A stretch of DNA of 64,000 nt from Prorocentrum cordatum. Its lineage: Eukaryota; Sar; Dinophyceae; Prorocentrales; Prorocentraceae. Position numbers and translations under genes: made by a program. A model generated the notes under the pieces. That model saw only the letters and a program-made list of their open reading frames with translations, did not search any database and had not been told where the DNA came from. The stretch is taken from the NCBI GenBank assembly GCA_963575745.1, contig CAUYUJ010016138.1, forward strand, positions 1 through 64,000, given 5' to 3'. Numbering within the stretch: position 1 is the stretch's first letter; every line of letters begins with the position of its first letter. This document shows positions 30,886 to 41,296 of this stretch, one piece after another.

Positions 30886-31439
30886 CGCTGAGAGAGCGCG
30901 AGGCGCGACGAACGCGAACCGCAAAGAGGCGGCGGGGGAGGAGGGACCGAGGGAGGAGGGAGGGCGTACACGGTGCCCGTGTGGCCCTTGGGCCCTCCCG
31001 CCAGTCGCGCCCAATTCCCGCCACGGGCCCAGTCGGGCCCTCGCAACCAGTCGAGCCCCTTCCCCTTGAGCGCCCGAGCTGGGCGAGGACAAACGGGCAC
31101 GACGTCCAACACCAAATGTGATCCACCGACGGTGACCGCTGTCGGGCGGGCGGCGATCTATCGCACGCGGGCAACGTCTGCGGCGACACCGACTGAGAGC
31201 TATGTTCCGCATCGGCATGCACTACAATTGCATTCCGCACCCATCCGTGCCGTGTAAATGTCGTCCGATTGTGCTTGTTCACAGGCGCAGTCCGCCCCCC
31301 CCCCCGCCTTCCTCGCCATTGCGCTCTACCACCACCCTCCCCCTGTTCACACCTCCGCGCTCCTCCACCCCCACCCCGCAGCTTCCCCCGTCCCAGTCCC
31401 TTCGCGTGCATTCGCGTGTGCAGCGCTGCCCCAGCCCGC

Positions 31440-31850
31440 CCCCGCCTTGCAGTCCTGGGCGTAGCGCTGCAGCAAGGCGTACCACTCATCCCCGCCTTTG
31501 CGCTGCAGCTCGCCGAACTTCTTCTCCTGCGTGCCCCCCTGCCTCTTGCTGTCGGTCCTGGCGCACCTGACCATGGTCGTGTGGGCCCTGCAGAACTTCT
31601 CGTTGTCGACCTTGGAGCTGCCGCAGTCGGGGAAGCAGCGCGCCCGTGGCTGGGCGGGTGGCGCCCGCTTCTGCTGGCTTTTTTCCTTCAGAGGAGTGGG
31701 GGTGGCGTCGCTCTTCGAAGCAACCTCGCCGTCAAACTCACTGCTGTGCCCCTGGCCCAGGCGAGACTCGAGCGCTCGACCTCCCGCGCGACCGCCCGCC
31801 TGGGTCGCGGCAACACCGAACGACCAGGTCGCGGTCTCAAGGCACATGGT
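31440..31850 (-). CDS. Gene A exon with Cys/His motif
   Basis: The minus strand reads ATQAGGRAGGRALESRLGQG, a Lys/Pro-rich linker, then ARCFPDCGSSKVDNEKFCRA H and QEKKFGELQRKGGDEWYALL followed by QRYAQDC. The spacing C-x3-C-x10-C-x2-H could bind a metal ion. Similar CF..CG....FC..H modules occur, from memory, in many Symbiodiniaceae predicted proteins. Function unknown. This is the best-supported exon in the upstream half of gene A. Confidence 0.72.
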
Positions 31851-32089
31851 TCGATGGGGGATGGGTGCGGGGGGTGGGGAGGGGGAGGGGCGCGGGGCAC
31901 GACAGTGGCGCGACGCCGCCCGCGAACCCCACTCGAGGAAACCACATGCCCCGAGCCCGTGCCTCGGTTGTTATGCAGTGCCCAGTTCGCGCCTTGGTGC
32001 GCGGAAGCGGAGGCAGCGGCGGCGGCGGCAGCGGGTCAACACCGCCGCCGTCGGAGGTGACCGCGAACATGGCAGGAAGGCACCTCCCG

Positions 32090-32230
32090 TGCCCCCACCC
32101 CCACCACCTCCTCTCCTCCCAAACCCCCATCCTCGACGGCGTCACCCTCGCCGTTGTTTCCGTCGGCCTCATCAGCCTCATCGGACTCTGCGTTGGCACC
32201 CTCCGCCTCCTCCTCCTCGCCCACCCTCCC
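32090..32230 (-). CDS. Probable acidic N-terminal exon of gene A
   Basis: The minus strand reads GEEEEAEGANAESDEADEAD then GNNGEGDAVEDGG. Low complexity, so coding status is less certain. Another acidic frame (ETGPTEEEKEEKDEDEDGG) lies at about 34295-34395. Confidence 0.42.
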
Positions 32231-33135
32231 CCCTCCTTTCATCCCCCCGTTGTTCCCCCCCATTGCTCCTCACAATCTCCGTCTCGCCTCGTCTTTGGAC
32301 CTCTCGCATGCGCCTGCGCCGCCCCCCCATCGCCGCCCACCCATCCACCATCCCCATTATTACTACCCATCCACCGCCCCACGGAAATGGCGTCGGGTCG
32401 GCTGGAGCCGCTCCAACTGCGCGCCCCCTCCCCGCCCCCCTCGGCACCAGGCGGTTCGCTGCAGGGACTCGTGAAGCAGATCTGAACGCGGAGCGTCTGA
32501 GCGGTCTCGGGCCAGCTAGCTGTGGATGCTGCAATCTTTGGTTAGCGCCCTGGCCCTGGCTCAAGCGACCCCTGGGACATCCTGGAGGCTCGCGGGGGTC
32601 TCGGGGCTTGGGGAGGCCGCCAAACATCCCAGACAAATCCCAGACTGGCAAGGTGCCGCGTCTGGGATTATTCTACGATTTTAGTGCCCCCCCCTACCCC
32701 ACGACATCCCCTCCTGGGCACAACGCAACCAGCATTTGAAAGCCTTGATTGCACGGCGCGCCAGGCGCGCGGGGGATGGGGGGATGTGGCGGTGAGCGAA
32801 AGCGCACCAACGGCGAGGCACTGACGGCGGGGGAACGTCTGCCCCCCTGCGGGGTGGCCGGAACGCCACTCGCAAGATCCGAACACCGCTCATCATCAAC
32901 ATCCTTACCCCCTCCTCACCCTTCTCATCCGTCTCCTGTTCCTCGCCGTTGCTGGCCCAGTCCTCCGCCCCCATCCCCTGCAGCGCGTGGCCAGTGCAGC
33001 GGTGATCGCCAGTCTGCCAGGGCCACCCTGGGCGCGCAACAGAGATCCGAGAAGACGCAAGATTCCAGAACCCCAACTGGAAAGGCAGTGGGCCCGCGTG
33101 CCCTGAACCCTGCAGGGCCGACGGGCCGACCCAGA
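32231..33135. other. Unassigned; possible small gene A exons
   Basis: Minus-strand fragments such as CTGHALQGMGAEDWASNGEE near 32970 may be coding. Nothing firm. Confidence 0.35.
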
Positions 33136-33292
33136 CGAGGAGGATAGGATAGGATAGGACAGGATAGGACAGGACAGGGCAGGACAGGATAGGATAGGAT
33201 AGGATGTAATAAGATAGGATAAGATAGGCTAATCTCGGATAGGATAGGATTGGATGGGATAGGATAGGACAGGATAGAACATGATAGGACTC
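33136..33292. repeat. AGGAT/AGGAC pentanucleotide microsatellite
   Basis: About 30 units of GGATA and GGACA with scattered changes. Confidence 0.95.
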
Positions 33293-33296
33293 GGCC

Positions 33297-33506
33297 TTGC
33301 GCGCGAGGCTCGAAGGAGCTCCTGCCTTCTTAAACGCGGGAAAGGCGGGGCCGAACCACTCAGAGAGTGGCGAAGAGAGGCAGCGAATACGCGTCCGAGA
33401 GGTGCACCATTACCATGCCCAGCGGGAGCAGGAGGCCAAGGAACAAGGGGTTACACTCAATCAACCTGTAGTCTGCACCCGCGGAGGTCAGCTGGAACGC
33501 ATCTGA
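33297..33506 (+). CDS. Small unassigned open frame
   Basis: 69 codons with a charged stretch (REVHHYHAQREQEAKEQG). It could be an exon fragment of a plus-strand gene or chance. No homology recognised. Confidence 0.2.
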   Translation: MRARLEGAPAFLNAGKAGPNHSESGEERQRIRVREVHHYHAQREQEAKEQGVTLNQPVVCTRGGQLERI

Positions 33507-33582
33507 GAGCACGCGCTGCCGATCAATGAAGCACACGGGGCAATCGAACTCCCCGAGACAACAGGCAAACTATGGCGACGGT

Positions 33583-33730
33583 GAACCTGGCAGCCGCGAT
33601 GGCGCACCAGGATTTTGCGATCTAGCGCCAATGAACCTGGTAGCCGCAATGGCACACCAGGATTTTGCACTCTAACGCCAGTACCTGGTAGCCGCAATGG
33701 CACACCAGGATTTTGCGTTCTAACGCCGAG
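33583..33730. repeat. Tandem repeat, three units of 48-50 bp
   Basis: ACCTGGTAGCCGCAATGGC followed by ACACCAGGATTTTGC and a TCTAACGCC tail, starting at about 33585, 33635 and 33683. Each unit contains CCTGG...CCAGG, a short inverted pair. Confidence 0.92.
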
Positions 33731-34290
33731 AATGCCCCATGCCTGCCAGCAGCCTGCCAGCAGCCTGTCTCCCCGTTGTCACCGTCGCTGCATCACCTGG
33801 CTGGCGGCGGGCAGGGGGGATGGGGAGAGGACAATGGAGCGCTGCGAAGGGGCGCAGTGCAGCGGGTGGAGCTGAGCGGGGAGGTGCGGCGGTGGTGAGG
33901 GAGAGGTGTGGCTGCGCACATAATGTCCAAGTGCCAGTGTGCAAACTGCGCGCGTAACCTGTGCGAGCGCGAGCCACATGAGCGCGCGAAACGCAGTCGG
34001 CGCCCGCAACGCGTGCATCCATGCAGCCAACGGACATCATGCGGGAAACGTCGCGGCAGGAACTAACCATCCGTGTCTTGTGCGGTTGCAATGGGCTTTG
34101 GCGCGCGCTGCATATCCAAACTTGCGCGCGCGCGTTTGCCCAGGAACGCCCTTGGCAACGAAGCCACGCTGGCTTAGGAACACACGCGGGCGACACGCGT
34201 CACCACGGAAACTGACTGGTGAAAACGAATTGTTCCACTTGCATTCTGGGCCCAGCATTGGACGAGACACCATGGACCACTGAACGCGAT
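33731..34290. other. Unassigned GC-rich stretch
   Basis: Only overlapping short frames. No supported feature. Confidence 0.4.
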
Positions 34291-34535
34291 GAGGCGGGAC
34301 CTCCTCCTCTCCCCCCTCCTCCTCCCCACCCCCATCCTCATCTTCATCCTTTTCCTCCTTCTCCTCTTCTGTCGGCCCCGTCTCATCGCCACCATCCTTC
34401 CTCACCACCTTATTCTCCTCCTGACTCCTCCTCCTCCTCCTCCTCCTCCTCCCCCTCGTCCTCCTCCCTCCTCCTCCTCCCCCTCCTCCTCCTCCTCCTC
34501 CCCCTCCTCCTCATCCTCCTCCTCTTGGAAGGAAT
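34291..34535. repeat. CCT-type microsatellite
   Basis: CCTCCT and CCCCTCCT units, interrupted near 34370-34420. It may overlap a minus-strand acidic exon (Glu-rich frame), which cannot be told from repeat translation. Confidence 0.85.
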
Positions 34536-34588
34536 TGCATATGTTACTTTGCAGGGGCCGTGCAGTAACATGTCCCGCTCTGTTTCAG

Positions 34589-34615
34589 GGAGGGCGCGCA
34601 CAGCGCGCGCCCTCC
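34589..34615. repeat. Perfect hairpin, 11-bp arms
   Basis: GGAGGGCGCGC and GCGCGCCCTCC around loop ACAGC. Confidence 0.85.
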
Positions 34616-35680
34616 ATGGTGGGCAGAGCTGTTGCCCCTTCGGCCCCGCCGCACAATTCGCAAAGGAAACAACATCTCCCCTCCTCATCTTTCTGTCCCT
34701 CCTTCCCATCCTCCTCCAAGGCCCATCTGGATGCAAACGCACGCGGCGTTTCCACGGCGCGCGTGCGCATCGAGTTAAACATCTACCCACTGTGGCCACC
34801 TAGCCAAACGCGCGCATAGCACCCGCGGTAGTTTTGCCAAGGCCGACCCAAGGCCTGGCGCAACCCGCAATGCCCCTCGGCCCCGCGGGCCTGCAACGTG
34901 GCGCAGTGCACAGGGCGAGCTGAAGCGAGCGGCAGCTCGCCTCTGGCGCCGAGAAGTGCAGTGCGCTTTGCGATCGGCGCCACGGTACAGCGGCCAGTGG
35001 CCGCGGTTTGCTAAAAGGCCAGGTCACTTTGTTGCCCCCAGGCGATACTTGGGCAGCTGGCCAAGTGCTTAGGGTTGCGCCCCAAACCCAGCAGCACGAG
35101 GCCCCAGATCCACCAAGCCACGCGTGTGGCTAGATGAGCCCGCCGACTAGGGCCCGCTGCCTGCTGCTCAAAGCGCAATGTTGCCTGGGGCGCAAGGGGG
35201 CACGCCTGCGCCCTAAGAGGCCTTGAGTTCTTGGCCAGGTGGCGCTCGCCTAAATAATGCTTGCTCAGGCGCCCCAGGGGCGCCGAGGGCGCAGGAACGC
35301 GCGGCGTGCCCTAAGGGGCAGCTCGCTGCACCTGTGGCAGGTTCTGGCAGTTCTGGCATTGGCGCAAGCACGCGGCATCCCCGCTGCAATCCCTACAGGC
35401 GCGCCTAGGGCACACCTAGGCACCTGCGTGGGCCCAGGCAGCGGCGCGGCTGGGGTTGGAGGGTGTGCTCCCATTCTAGCGCAGGCCCAGCATAGAGCCT
35501 ACCTTAGGCCTTAGGGGTGCACAAGGGAGTCTCCCCCCCCCAAGAGGAACGCCTAGGGCGAGCCCTGCTGGAAGTTGGACGCGCAGTGGCAAAGGCCGAA
35601 TGCCCAGGCCTTCGGAATCTGCGCTGCGAACCCGCCCGCGGGCCAGCCCCCCGCCCGCCGCGCGACCGAACCCAGGCGAA
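34616..35680. other. Stretch without a supported gene
   Basis: GC-rich sequence rich in GGCGC and AGGCC words. Short frames overlap on both strands and none is convincing. Confidence 0.5.
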
Positions 35681-36445
35681 ACGAACAAAAAAATAAGCAA
35701 AACGGGAAAATCAATGACAATTTAAGAAAAACCATGAAAAAAAATAAAAATCACAGAAAAATCAACCGATTCGGAAAAAAATACGAAAATCAATGAAAAA
35801 AACAAAAAAAAATCAGCGACACCACAAACAAAACGCGCTCGGCGAGCCCGCGCGCGGGAGATGTACTGGAGGAGTACTGGAGAAGTACTGGAGAAGTACT
35901 GGAGAAGTACTGGAGAAGTACTGGAGAAGTACTGGAGAAGTACTGGAGAAGTACTGGAGAAGTACTGGAGAAGTACTGGAGAAGTACTGGAGAAGTACTG
36001 GAGAAGTACTGGGGCTCGCGCCGCCCTGTCCGCCATGGAAAATCTTCGAAAACACCGGAAATCTTTGAGAAATCATAAAAAACCCCAGAAAATCACAAAA
36101 CAAACACAAAAACTCAAAAAAAACAGAAAATCATTGAAATCCCAGAAAAAAAATGAAAATCGCTGGAAAAATTAAAAAAAAACACCGAAAACCTCAAAAC
36201 AAAAAAAAATCGTGGAAATATCAGAAAAAAATAAAAATCAATGGAAAACTTTTTTTTGTTTGAAAAAAATCAAGAAATCACCAAAACGCAATGGAAATAC
36301 GCAACAATCCGCCAACAAACCATAGGAGCCACAAAAAAAAACAGAAACGCAGGAACACCGCAGGAAACCACACCGCAAACAGCACCCCCCTCAAAAAAAA
36401 AAAAAACACCAACCGCATCACGACCTCGCAGGGAAACCATTGACA
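35681..36445 (+). other. A-rich island with one-strand GAAAATC words
   Basis: About 750 bp in which the plus strand is dominated by A (AAAAATC, GAAAAT and CAGAAAA words repeated irregularly), in sharp contrast to the GC-rich flanks. It is split by the 11-bp array at 35866-36014. No gene. Confidence 0.85.
35866..36014. repeat. 11-bp tandem array, unit GTACTGGAGAA
   Basis: About 13-14 near-identical copies of AGTACTGGAGA. The minus-strand Ser-Pro-Val-Leu-Leu-Gln frame is a translation artefact. Confidence 0.96.
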
Positions 36446-36619
36446 CCCCTAAAAACGAAAAACAACCAAGCGAAAGGGCATACCAAACACCAGAAAAACG
36501 GCGCTAATGGCGCAAACGCTCGCTGCACAACGGTTTGCGGCGCGCAACTGCGCGCGCGGGGGGGGGGGAGGCGCAGCTCGCCAGAAACCGCCGTTTGCAA
36601 AACGAGAGCGGCGTGGCGG

Positions 36620-37025
<406 letters not shown>

Positions 37026-37071
37026 GGAAGGGCGGGGCGGGGGGGCGGGGCGACGCGTCGGTTGCCCCAGT

Positions 37072-37247
37072 GGGCTGCCGAGGGCTCCCACATCGAACCA
37101 TCAGGTGAGATGTCCATCGTTGGCCCCTGAACCCAAGCTGGTCATGGAGCTGGCTGGTAATGATGCGTGGGTCGGAATGGGCCCCAACGTGATGCGAGTG
37201 GCCATCTGCCCCCATCGCAGTGGCCCCCGTCGCCATCACCCTGCATG
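37072..37247 (-). CDS. Possible exon of unknown gene
   Basis: The minus strand, after a CAG, reads [40 protein letters not shown] and [18 protein letters not shown]. It is open with a sensible codon pattern but isolated. Confidence 0.4.
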
Positions 37248-37254
37248 AGTCGAC

Positions 37255-38285
37255 GCGCCTGACTTGGAACGGGGTCAGGCGCCCGCGAAACATGTGAAAG
37301 CCGCTGCACCGACAATTGAACTGATTATCTACACCGCTGCACCGACAATTGAATCTGATTATCTACACTGAATGGGCGACCACACCCCACATCCCCCACC
37401 AGCCCACCTACCCCATGCCACCCTCACCGATCCCCCCCCAGAACTGACGCTGGGATCTTCGGCGCGCATGGGTGGGAACGTCGCCGCACAGACCGTAGGT
37501 GGCACGATGCCCTTGATATATTTCTGCGCACCTGAGTGGGAACGGCTGCACCCGCACTGACCAATGCTGTTTCGGCGCGCCTGGGTGGGAACAGAGTCAG
37601 GCGCGTCGCCCCATCACCGCCCTAGCTTGGCGCCCCTCATCGTTCTCCCCCCCCGCCGCCCCCACGGCGCATCGCATGTGATCTCCGATCCGTTGCAGCG
37701 ACGGGCGTATTGATGTGCGACCATTCATGGGCGACCAAGGACCCCCTCCCCATGTCTCTCCACCCCACCCCGCAGATCGTCCTCATAGATGTCATCCCAG
37801 AACTGACCCTGAATATGTCGGTGCGCCTGAGTGGGAACGGCTGCCAAGCTGGCCCTATATGTTTCGGCGCGCCTGGGCGGATACCTCGCCATCGCTCGGA
37901 CGTCCATTCCCCGTGCGTTGCTCGGTTTCGTGAGCGCTCTTGCTTCGCAAGATGATCCAAGCTGCTCTTCGATGGCCCTCGCCGAAAAGACAATGGCCGA
38001 TTCACACGTCCGAGCGATGCCGAGATACGTCGGTGCCTTTGGGCGGGAACGGTGGCTGTGATGGCACTGACTTTGTCGGCGCGCCTGTGGGAAACTGTGA
38101 TGGCCGTATCGCCCCGCCCTTGCCCCCTCGTCATCCCGCCCCCGAACGCCCGAAACACAGACCGATGGCGCCCTCGGACGCCGCCAACCGCGCACCGCAA
38201 AAGCACACTGACCATATGAGAAATCCGAATGCGCACAGAAGACGCCCTGGTCTCAGACGTTTCGGCTCGCTTAGTTGGGAGCAGG
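37255..38285 (+). repeat. Dispersed repeat: CGGCGCGCCTG-x-GTGGGAACG
   Basis: About nine diverged copies, for example near 37459, 37525, 37572, 37819, 37863, 38030, 38078 and 38262. Two carry a longer shared lead-in (CCAGAACTGACGCTG at about 37439; CCAGAACTGACCCTG at about 37798). A tandem pair of a 34-bp unit containing GCTGCACCGACAATTGAA lies at about 37301-37368. No gene in this interval is supported. Confidence 0.8.
37891..38018. mobile_element. MITE family copy 1, ends ATCGCTCGG...CCGAGCGAT
   Basis: It starts ATCGCTCGGACGT and ends ACGTCCGAGCGAT, an exact 13-bp inverted pair. It shares the interior (TTCGGTTTCGTG-like, GATGATCCAAGCTGCTC) with 49861-49980. No coding capacity. Length 128 bp. 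Confidence 0.82.
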
Positions 38286-38305
38286 GGGGGGCATGATCAG
38301 CAAGG

Positions 38306-38445
38306 ATGGGACGCCCGCTGGTCCCCGTCGACCCCGCTGAGCTGGCTCCCGTTGTCGGCGCTCCCGCCTATAAGCTCTGCCATGTACCCGAGGTCGGCGG
38401 CGCTGCCGATGAGCTCAGCGTGGCGCGTGGCGCCGACGTCCTAGC
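38306..38445 (-). CDS. Possible exon with short ELIG repeats
   Basis: After an in-frame TAG (perhaps the acceptor) the minus strand reads DVGATRHAELIGSAADLGYM then AELIGGSADNGSQLSG. The ELIG unit is repeated, and a further unit (GYLTELIG) lies before the stop. It may be coding or a small repeat. Confidence 0.3.
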
Positions 38446-38699
38446 CGATAAGCTCTGTCAGATACCCGACGTCGGGGAGAGCCTCGCGCGTGCAACCGCT
38501 GAAAGGGAGGGGCAGGATCGATGGGGCGATGGGGCAGCGCCACAAGTGGTGCGCGAGCGGTGGGGCGAGGGGCGAATGGGGGAGGGACGGACGGTGCGAC
38601 TACAGAAAGACAGCTGCAATAAAGAACGCAAACTGAATAATGACCCAACGCCACGCGAACGGCGATGCTGATTCACGGTGGCGCTTGGAATCTAGCGCT

Positions 38700-38840
38700 T
38701 GCGACGCCGAACTCGGGACAATAAAAGCGCAGGGGCACACGTGCAACGCTGTCCTACAAATTTGATTGGCCACGAAACAACCCGTCAACAATGCCGAAAC
38801 TTGCGCCGCCGTTATCTGCATCGCCGTTCGCGCGTCTACG
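38700..38840. repeat. Dispersed repeat shared with 46625-46740
   Basis: The segment ending GCCGTTATCTGCATCGCCGT TCGCGCGTCTACGG matches 46681-46720 (GCCGTTACCTGCATCGCCAT, CCGCGCGTCTACGG), with weaker similarity upstream (ACAATGCCGAAAC / ACAATGACACCAC). Frames differ between copies, so it is probably a non-coding repeat. Confidence 0.7.
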
Positions 38841-39177
38841 GACGAAGCCCCTGTTCGGCGACAGCAGCAATTGCGTGCACGACGAAGGGCACAACACCAA
38901 CCACCGAATGATCTAAGGAACAGGGGGGCCCTGCCGAACACGCGGCTGACCTAATTCCAGCGTCTTGGTTGTGCAATCCCAGCGATGTCGCCGACGACGG
39001 CGCAGACGCGCCCTGCCCTGCCCCCATAGCATCGGGCAGCGGCTGGCCGCCCCACCCAATGCTACCCCCTACCCCCACGCCGTCCATCCACCCATGCCAC
39101 CCCCACGCCCCCCCCCCCCCACCTCATATTCACAATCCCCTCCCATCCCCACTTGACATCACCATTCCCGCCCCCCC

Positions 39178-39224
39178 TCAATTACGTCGCCCGTCCCTGC
39201 GCCTCCGCACTGACGCATCAGTCG

Positions 39225-39261
<37 letters not shown>

Positions 39262-40170
39262 GCTGGGCGCCGCTGCCGCGTGCGCAGGCGACAACGCAGT
39301 TGCCGCTGCGTTGCGCAGCTCATCCCTGACTGCGTTCGGGGGCAGGGTCGCGTTCTGCCAAGATACCTGCGACTCGTGCGAGAGCCCTCCAGGGGGCAAT
39401 GCTGACTCGAGCTGTGCAATCGTATATGTCCCGACAGGCGGCAAGCTCTCGGGCTCGAGCTGGCCATGCTCGCTCTTCCTATGGGACAGGCCGTACCCAG
39501 CGATGCACCAGGCCTGCAAGGCCAAGCGGATTTGTTCCATGTTCCCGCCGCCAGCGCTGAGATTACGGGTCTTTGTGCACATCGTGCTCAAGGGCTCGCC
39601 ATCATCCCTGTGGAACTTGCACGTCGCCTGCAGCCGCATCGAGCCATCTTTCTTCAACACTGAACATGTGATCCTGAACGGGCCGAATGGCCCCGACGCT
39701 GGGTTCCGAGAATGGCGCCTTGCTGCCGCTGCATCCGACGCGCCAGCTGGCTGCTCTGGGGGCGGCGGCGGCATCTGCTGTTCCAGCTCGGGTTCGGGTG
39801 GCAGCGGCGGCTCTGGGTGCACTGGCGGCCCAAGTGGCGCGCCTGGCTGTTCGGGTGTAAACCCAGGTAGCTGCAGCTCTGGTGACCCTGAGCCTGGGGG
39901 CATCGCCGATTCTGGCTGCGGCTGGGCTGGGGGTGGGGCTGATGGTGTCAGAGGCCCTGGCGATCCTGGTGGCGTCGGGCAGTCTGAGGGCGTCGGGCAG
40001 TCTGGAGACACCGTCGCTCCAGGCATCGGCTGAACGGGGCTTGGTGCAGACGGCGATGCATCTGGCAACGCGGGGTGCGGGTCGGTCTCGCATTGACGGG
40101 CTGGCCCAGGCGACGCAAGCGCTGGCGATCGAGCCCACGACTGGCAGGAGGCGTCGGAGTCAGCGCCCAC
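39178..40170 (-). CDS. Gene B, last exon
   Basis: Acceptor GCTCGAG|GTGGGC at 40170. A Pro/Ser-rich linker is followed by a compact domain: PASGPFGPFRITCSVLKKDG, QATCKFHRDDGEPLSTMCTK and QIRLALQAWCIAGYG. The C-terminus has Ala-rich sequence, about 13 Ser from an AGC run, and RRRRDGRRN with stop at 39178. The CxxH...C pattern with a following tryptophan helix recalls a module that ends a large dinoflagellate multi-copy family. Function unknown. It joins exon 41227-40864 in frame (PLPLE then VGADSD). Confidence 0.78.
39219..39262. repeat. (CTG)n trinucleotide run within gene B
   Basis: About 13 CTG units, AGC on the coding strand, encoding poly-Ser. Confidence 0.95.
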
Positions 40171-40244
40171 CTCGAGCGGCGAAACTTGCTAAACGATGCA
40201 CGTGCAACCAACTCCACACCCTACAGCCCTGCTTGGAGTCAAGA

Positions 40245-40301
40245 ACATTAGACGCTACGAATACGGCCTTCAGTGAAGGCCGTATTCGTAGCGTCTAATG
40301 T
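40245..40301. repeat. Perfect hairpin, 28-bp arms, 1-nt loop
   Basis: The arm from ACATTAGACGCTACGAATAC (40245-40272) pairs perfectly with 40274-40301 around a single G. Confidence 0.97.
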
Positions 40302-40306
40302 CCCTT

Positions 40307-40333
40307 CTTGGGGTGAAGGCCCTTCACCCCAAG
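40307..40333. repeat. Perfect hairpin, 13-bp arms, 1-nt loop
   Basis: CTTGGGGTGAAGG and CCTTCACCCCAAG around a single C, five bases after the 28-bp hairpin. Confidence 0.96.
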
Positions 40334-40863
40334 CAGCTCCTTACACCGCCATCCAAATCCAGGCTGGCATGGGAACCTAAATGCATGATTTTCTTAAAAC
40401 GGGACCTGAGGCCCATAAAAGCAGCCGCGATGTTCGTTAAGTATGATGGGCGTGCTAGCCCACCGTCACCCCGCAAAAGAAACATCCGGACACTAAGTGC
40501 GTCAAACACTCCATGGACCCCGAGTCTGGCCCCCATGGGCCACACCAAAAAATCGATACATCGGTTGCACACGCAACGTGTGTTGGTCCTGACACCTCAT
40601 CCCCGCTCGAATTGCCGCCGCCCCTGCTGCCCCCGCGGTCGCTGCCGCCGCCACCGCCAAGGCCCGAGGCAGCGTCCTGTGGGCGAACGAAGGGGGGCGA
40701 ACCCCAACTGATACCTGCGGGGTCAGAGGTGCGAACATGCGGGTGGAGTTACACAGTGGTCGGTCGAACGGCCTTGTCATCCCCCAACGGGGAGTGGCCA
40801 AATGCAGTCCCCCACACGTCACATAGCACTGAGCAACAACACGCCCATTTGGGCCCCGTGGTC

Positions 40864-41227
40864 CTCGAGGGGCAGCGGCGCGGCAGCCTTCCGCTGCCGT
40901 TTCGGCGCCCTCGGGCGCGGGCACCCAGTGTCGTCCTGGATGGCCAGGCGCTTAGGACGGGCGGTGCCCAACAACACGGCGTAGTCCTTGTCGGCCAACG
41001 CGTGGGCGACGACCGACTTGCCCGCAAGCAGGCAGCGCAAGTAATTGGTGGAAATGGTCTTCTTGGCGGCCTGGAAGTACCAGGCCTTCTCGCTAGCAGC
41101 ACTGTTCGGGTCATATGGCTGCGGCGTCTCGGCCTTCTCCCCCTTCCCGTGCGGCAGCAACTTGCCTGTCCAGCCCGCCGCTTGCAAGTCCAGGAGCAAT
41201 TCAAATGCGTCCTTGTCCTGGCGTGGG
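40864..41227 (-). CDS. Gene B internal exon
   Basis: Reads DKDAFELLLDLQAAGWTGKL, LPHGKGEKAETPQPYDPNSA, EKAWYFQAAKKTISTNYLRC and LAIQDDTGCPRPRAPKRQRK, ending PLPLE. Both boundaries have direct repeats and join neighbouring exons in frame. The basic end may be a nuclear localisation signal (PKRQRK). Function unknown. Confidence 0.82.
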
Positions 41228-41296
41228 GGCATGGTGGATTAAACACAATAAAAATATAGGTAACGTATTTAAAAATTTCAGCCCGCGGTCCTTGTC
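41228..41296 (-). other. 69-bp AT-rich intron flanked by CAGGACAAGGAC repeats
   Basis: The 12-mer CAGGACAAGGAC is present at both ends (41288-41299 and 41219-41230). Splicing CAG|GACAAGGAC at the first to CAG|GACAAGGAC at the second gives GVQ-DKDAFELLL in frame. The intron begins GA and ends CAG. Confidence 0.85.

Larger units (their letters stand above)
40171..40863 (-). other. 693-bp gene B intron, GA start, CTCGAG at both ends
   Basis: CTCGAG|GACC ends the upstream exon and CTCGAG|GTGG starts the next. Splicing keeps the frame. The acceptor-proximal part holds two adjacent perfect hairpins. Confidence 0.8.

Noticed and set aside
38699-38941. Coding exon on the minus strand
   Set aside because: The homologous copy at 46625-46740 is in a different frame, so the segment behaves as a non-coding repeat.
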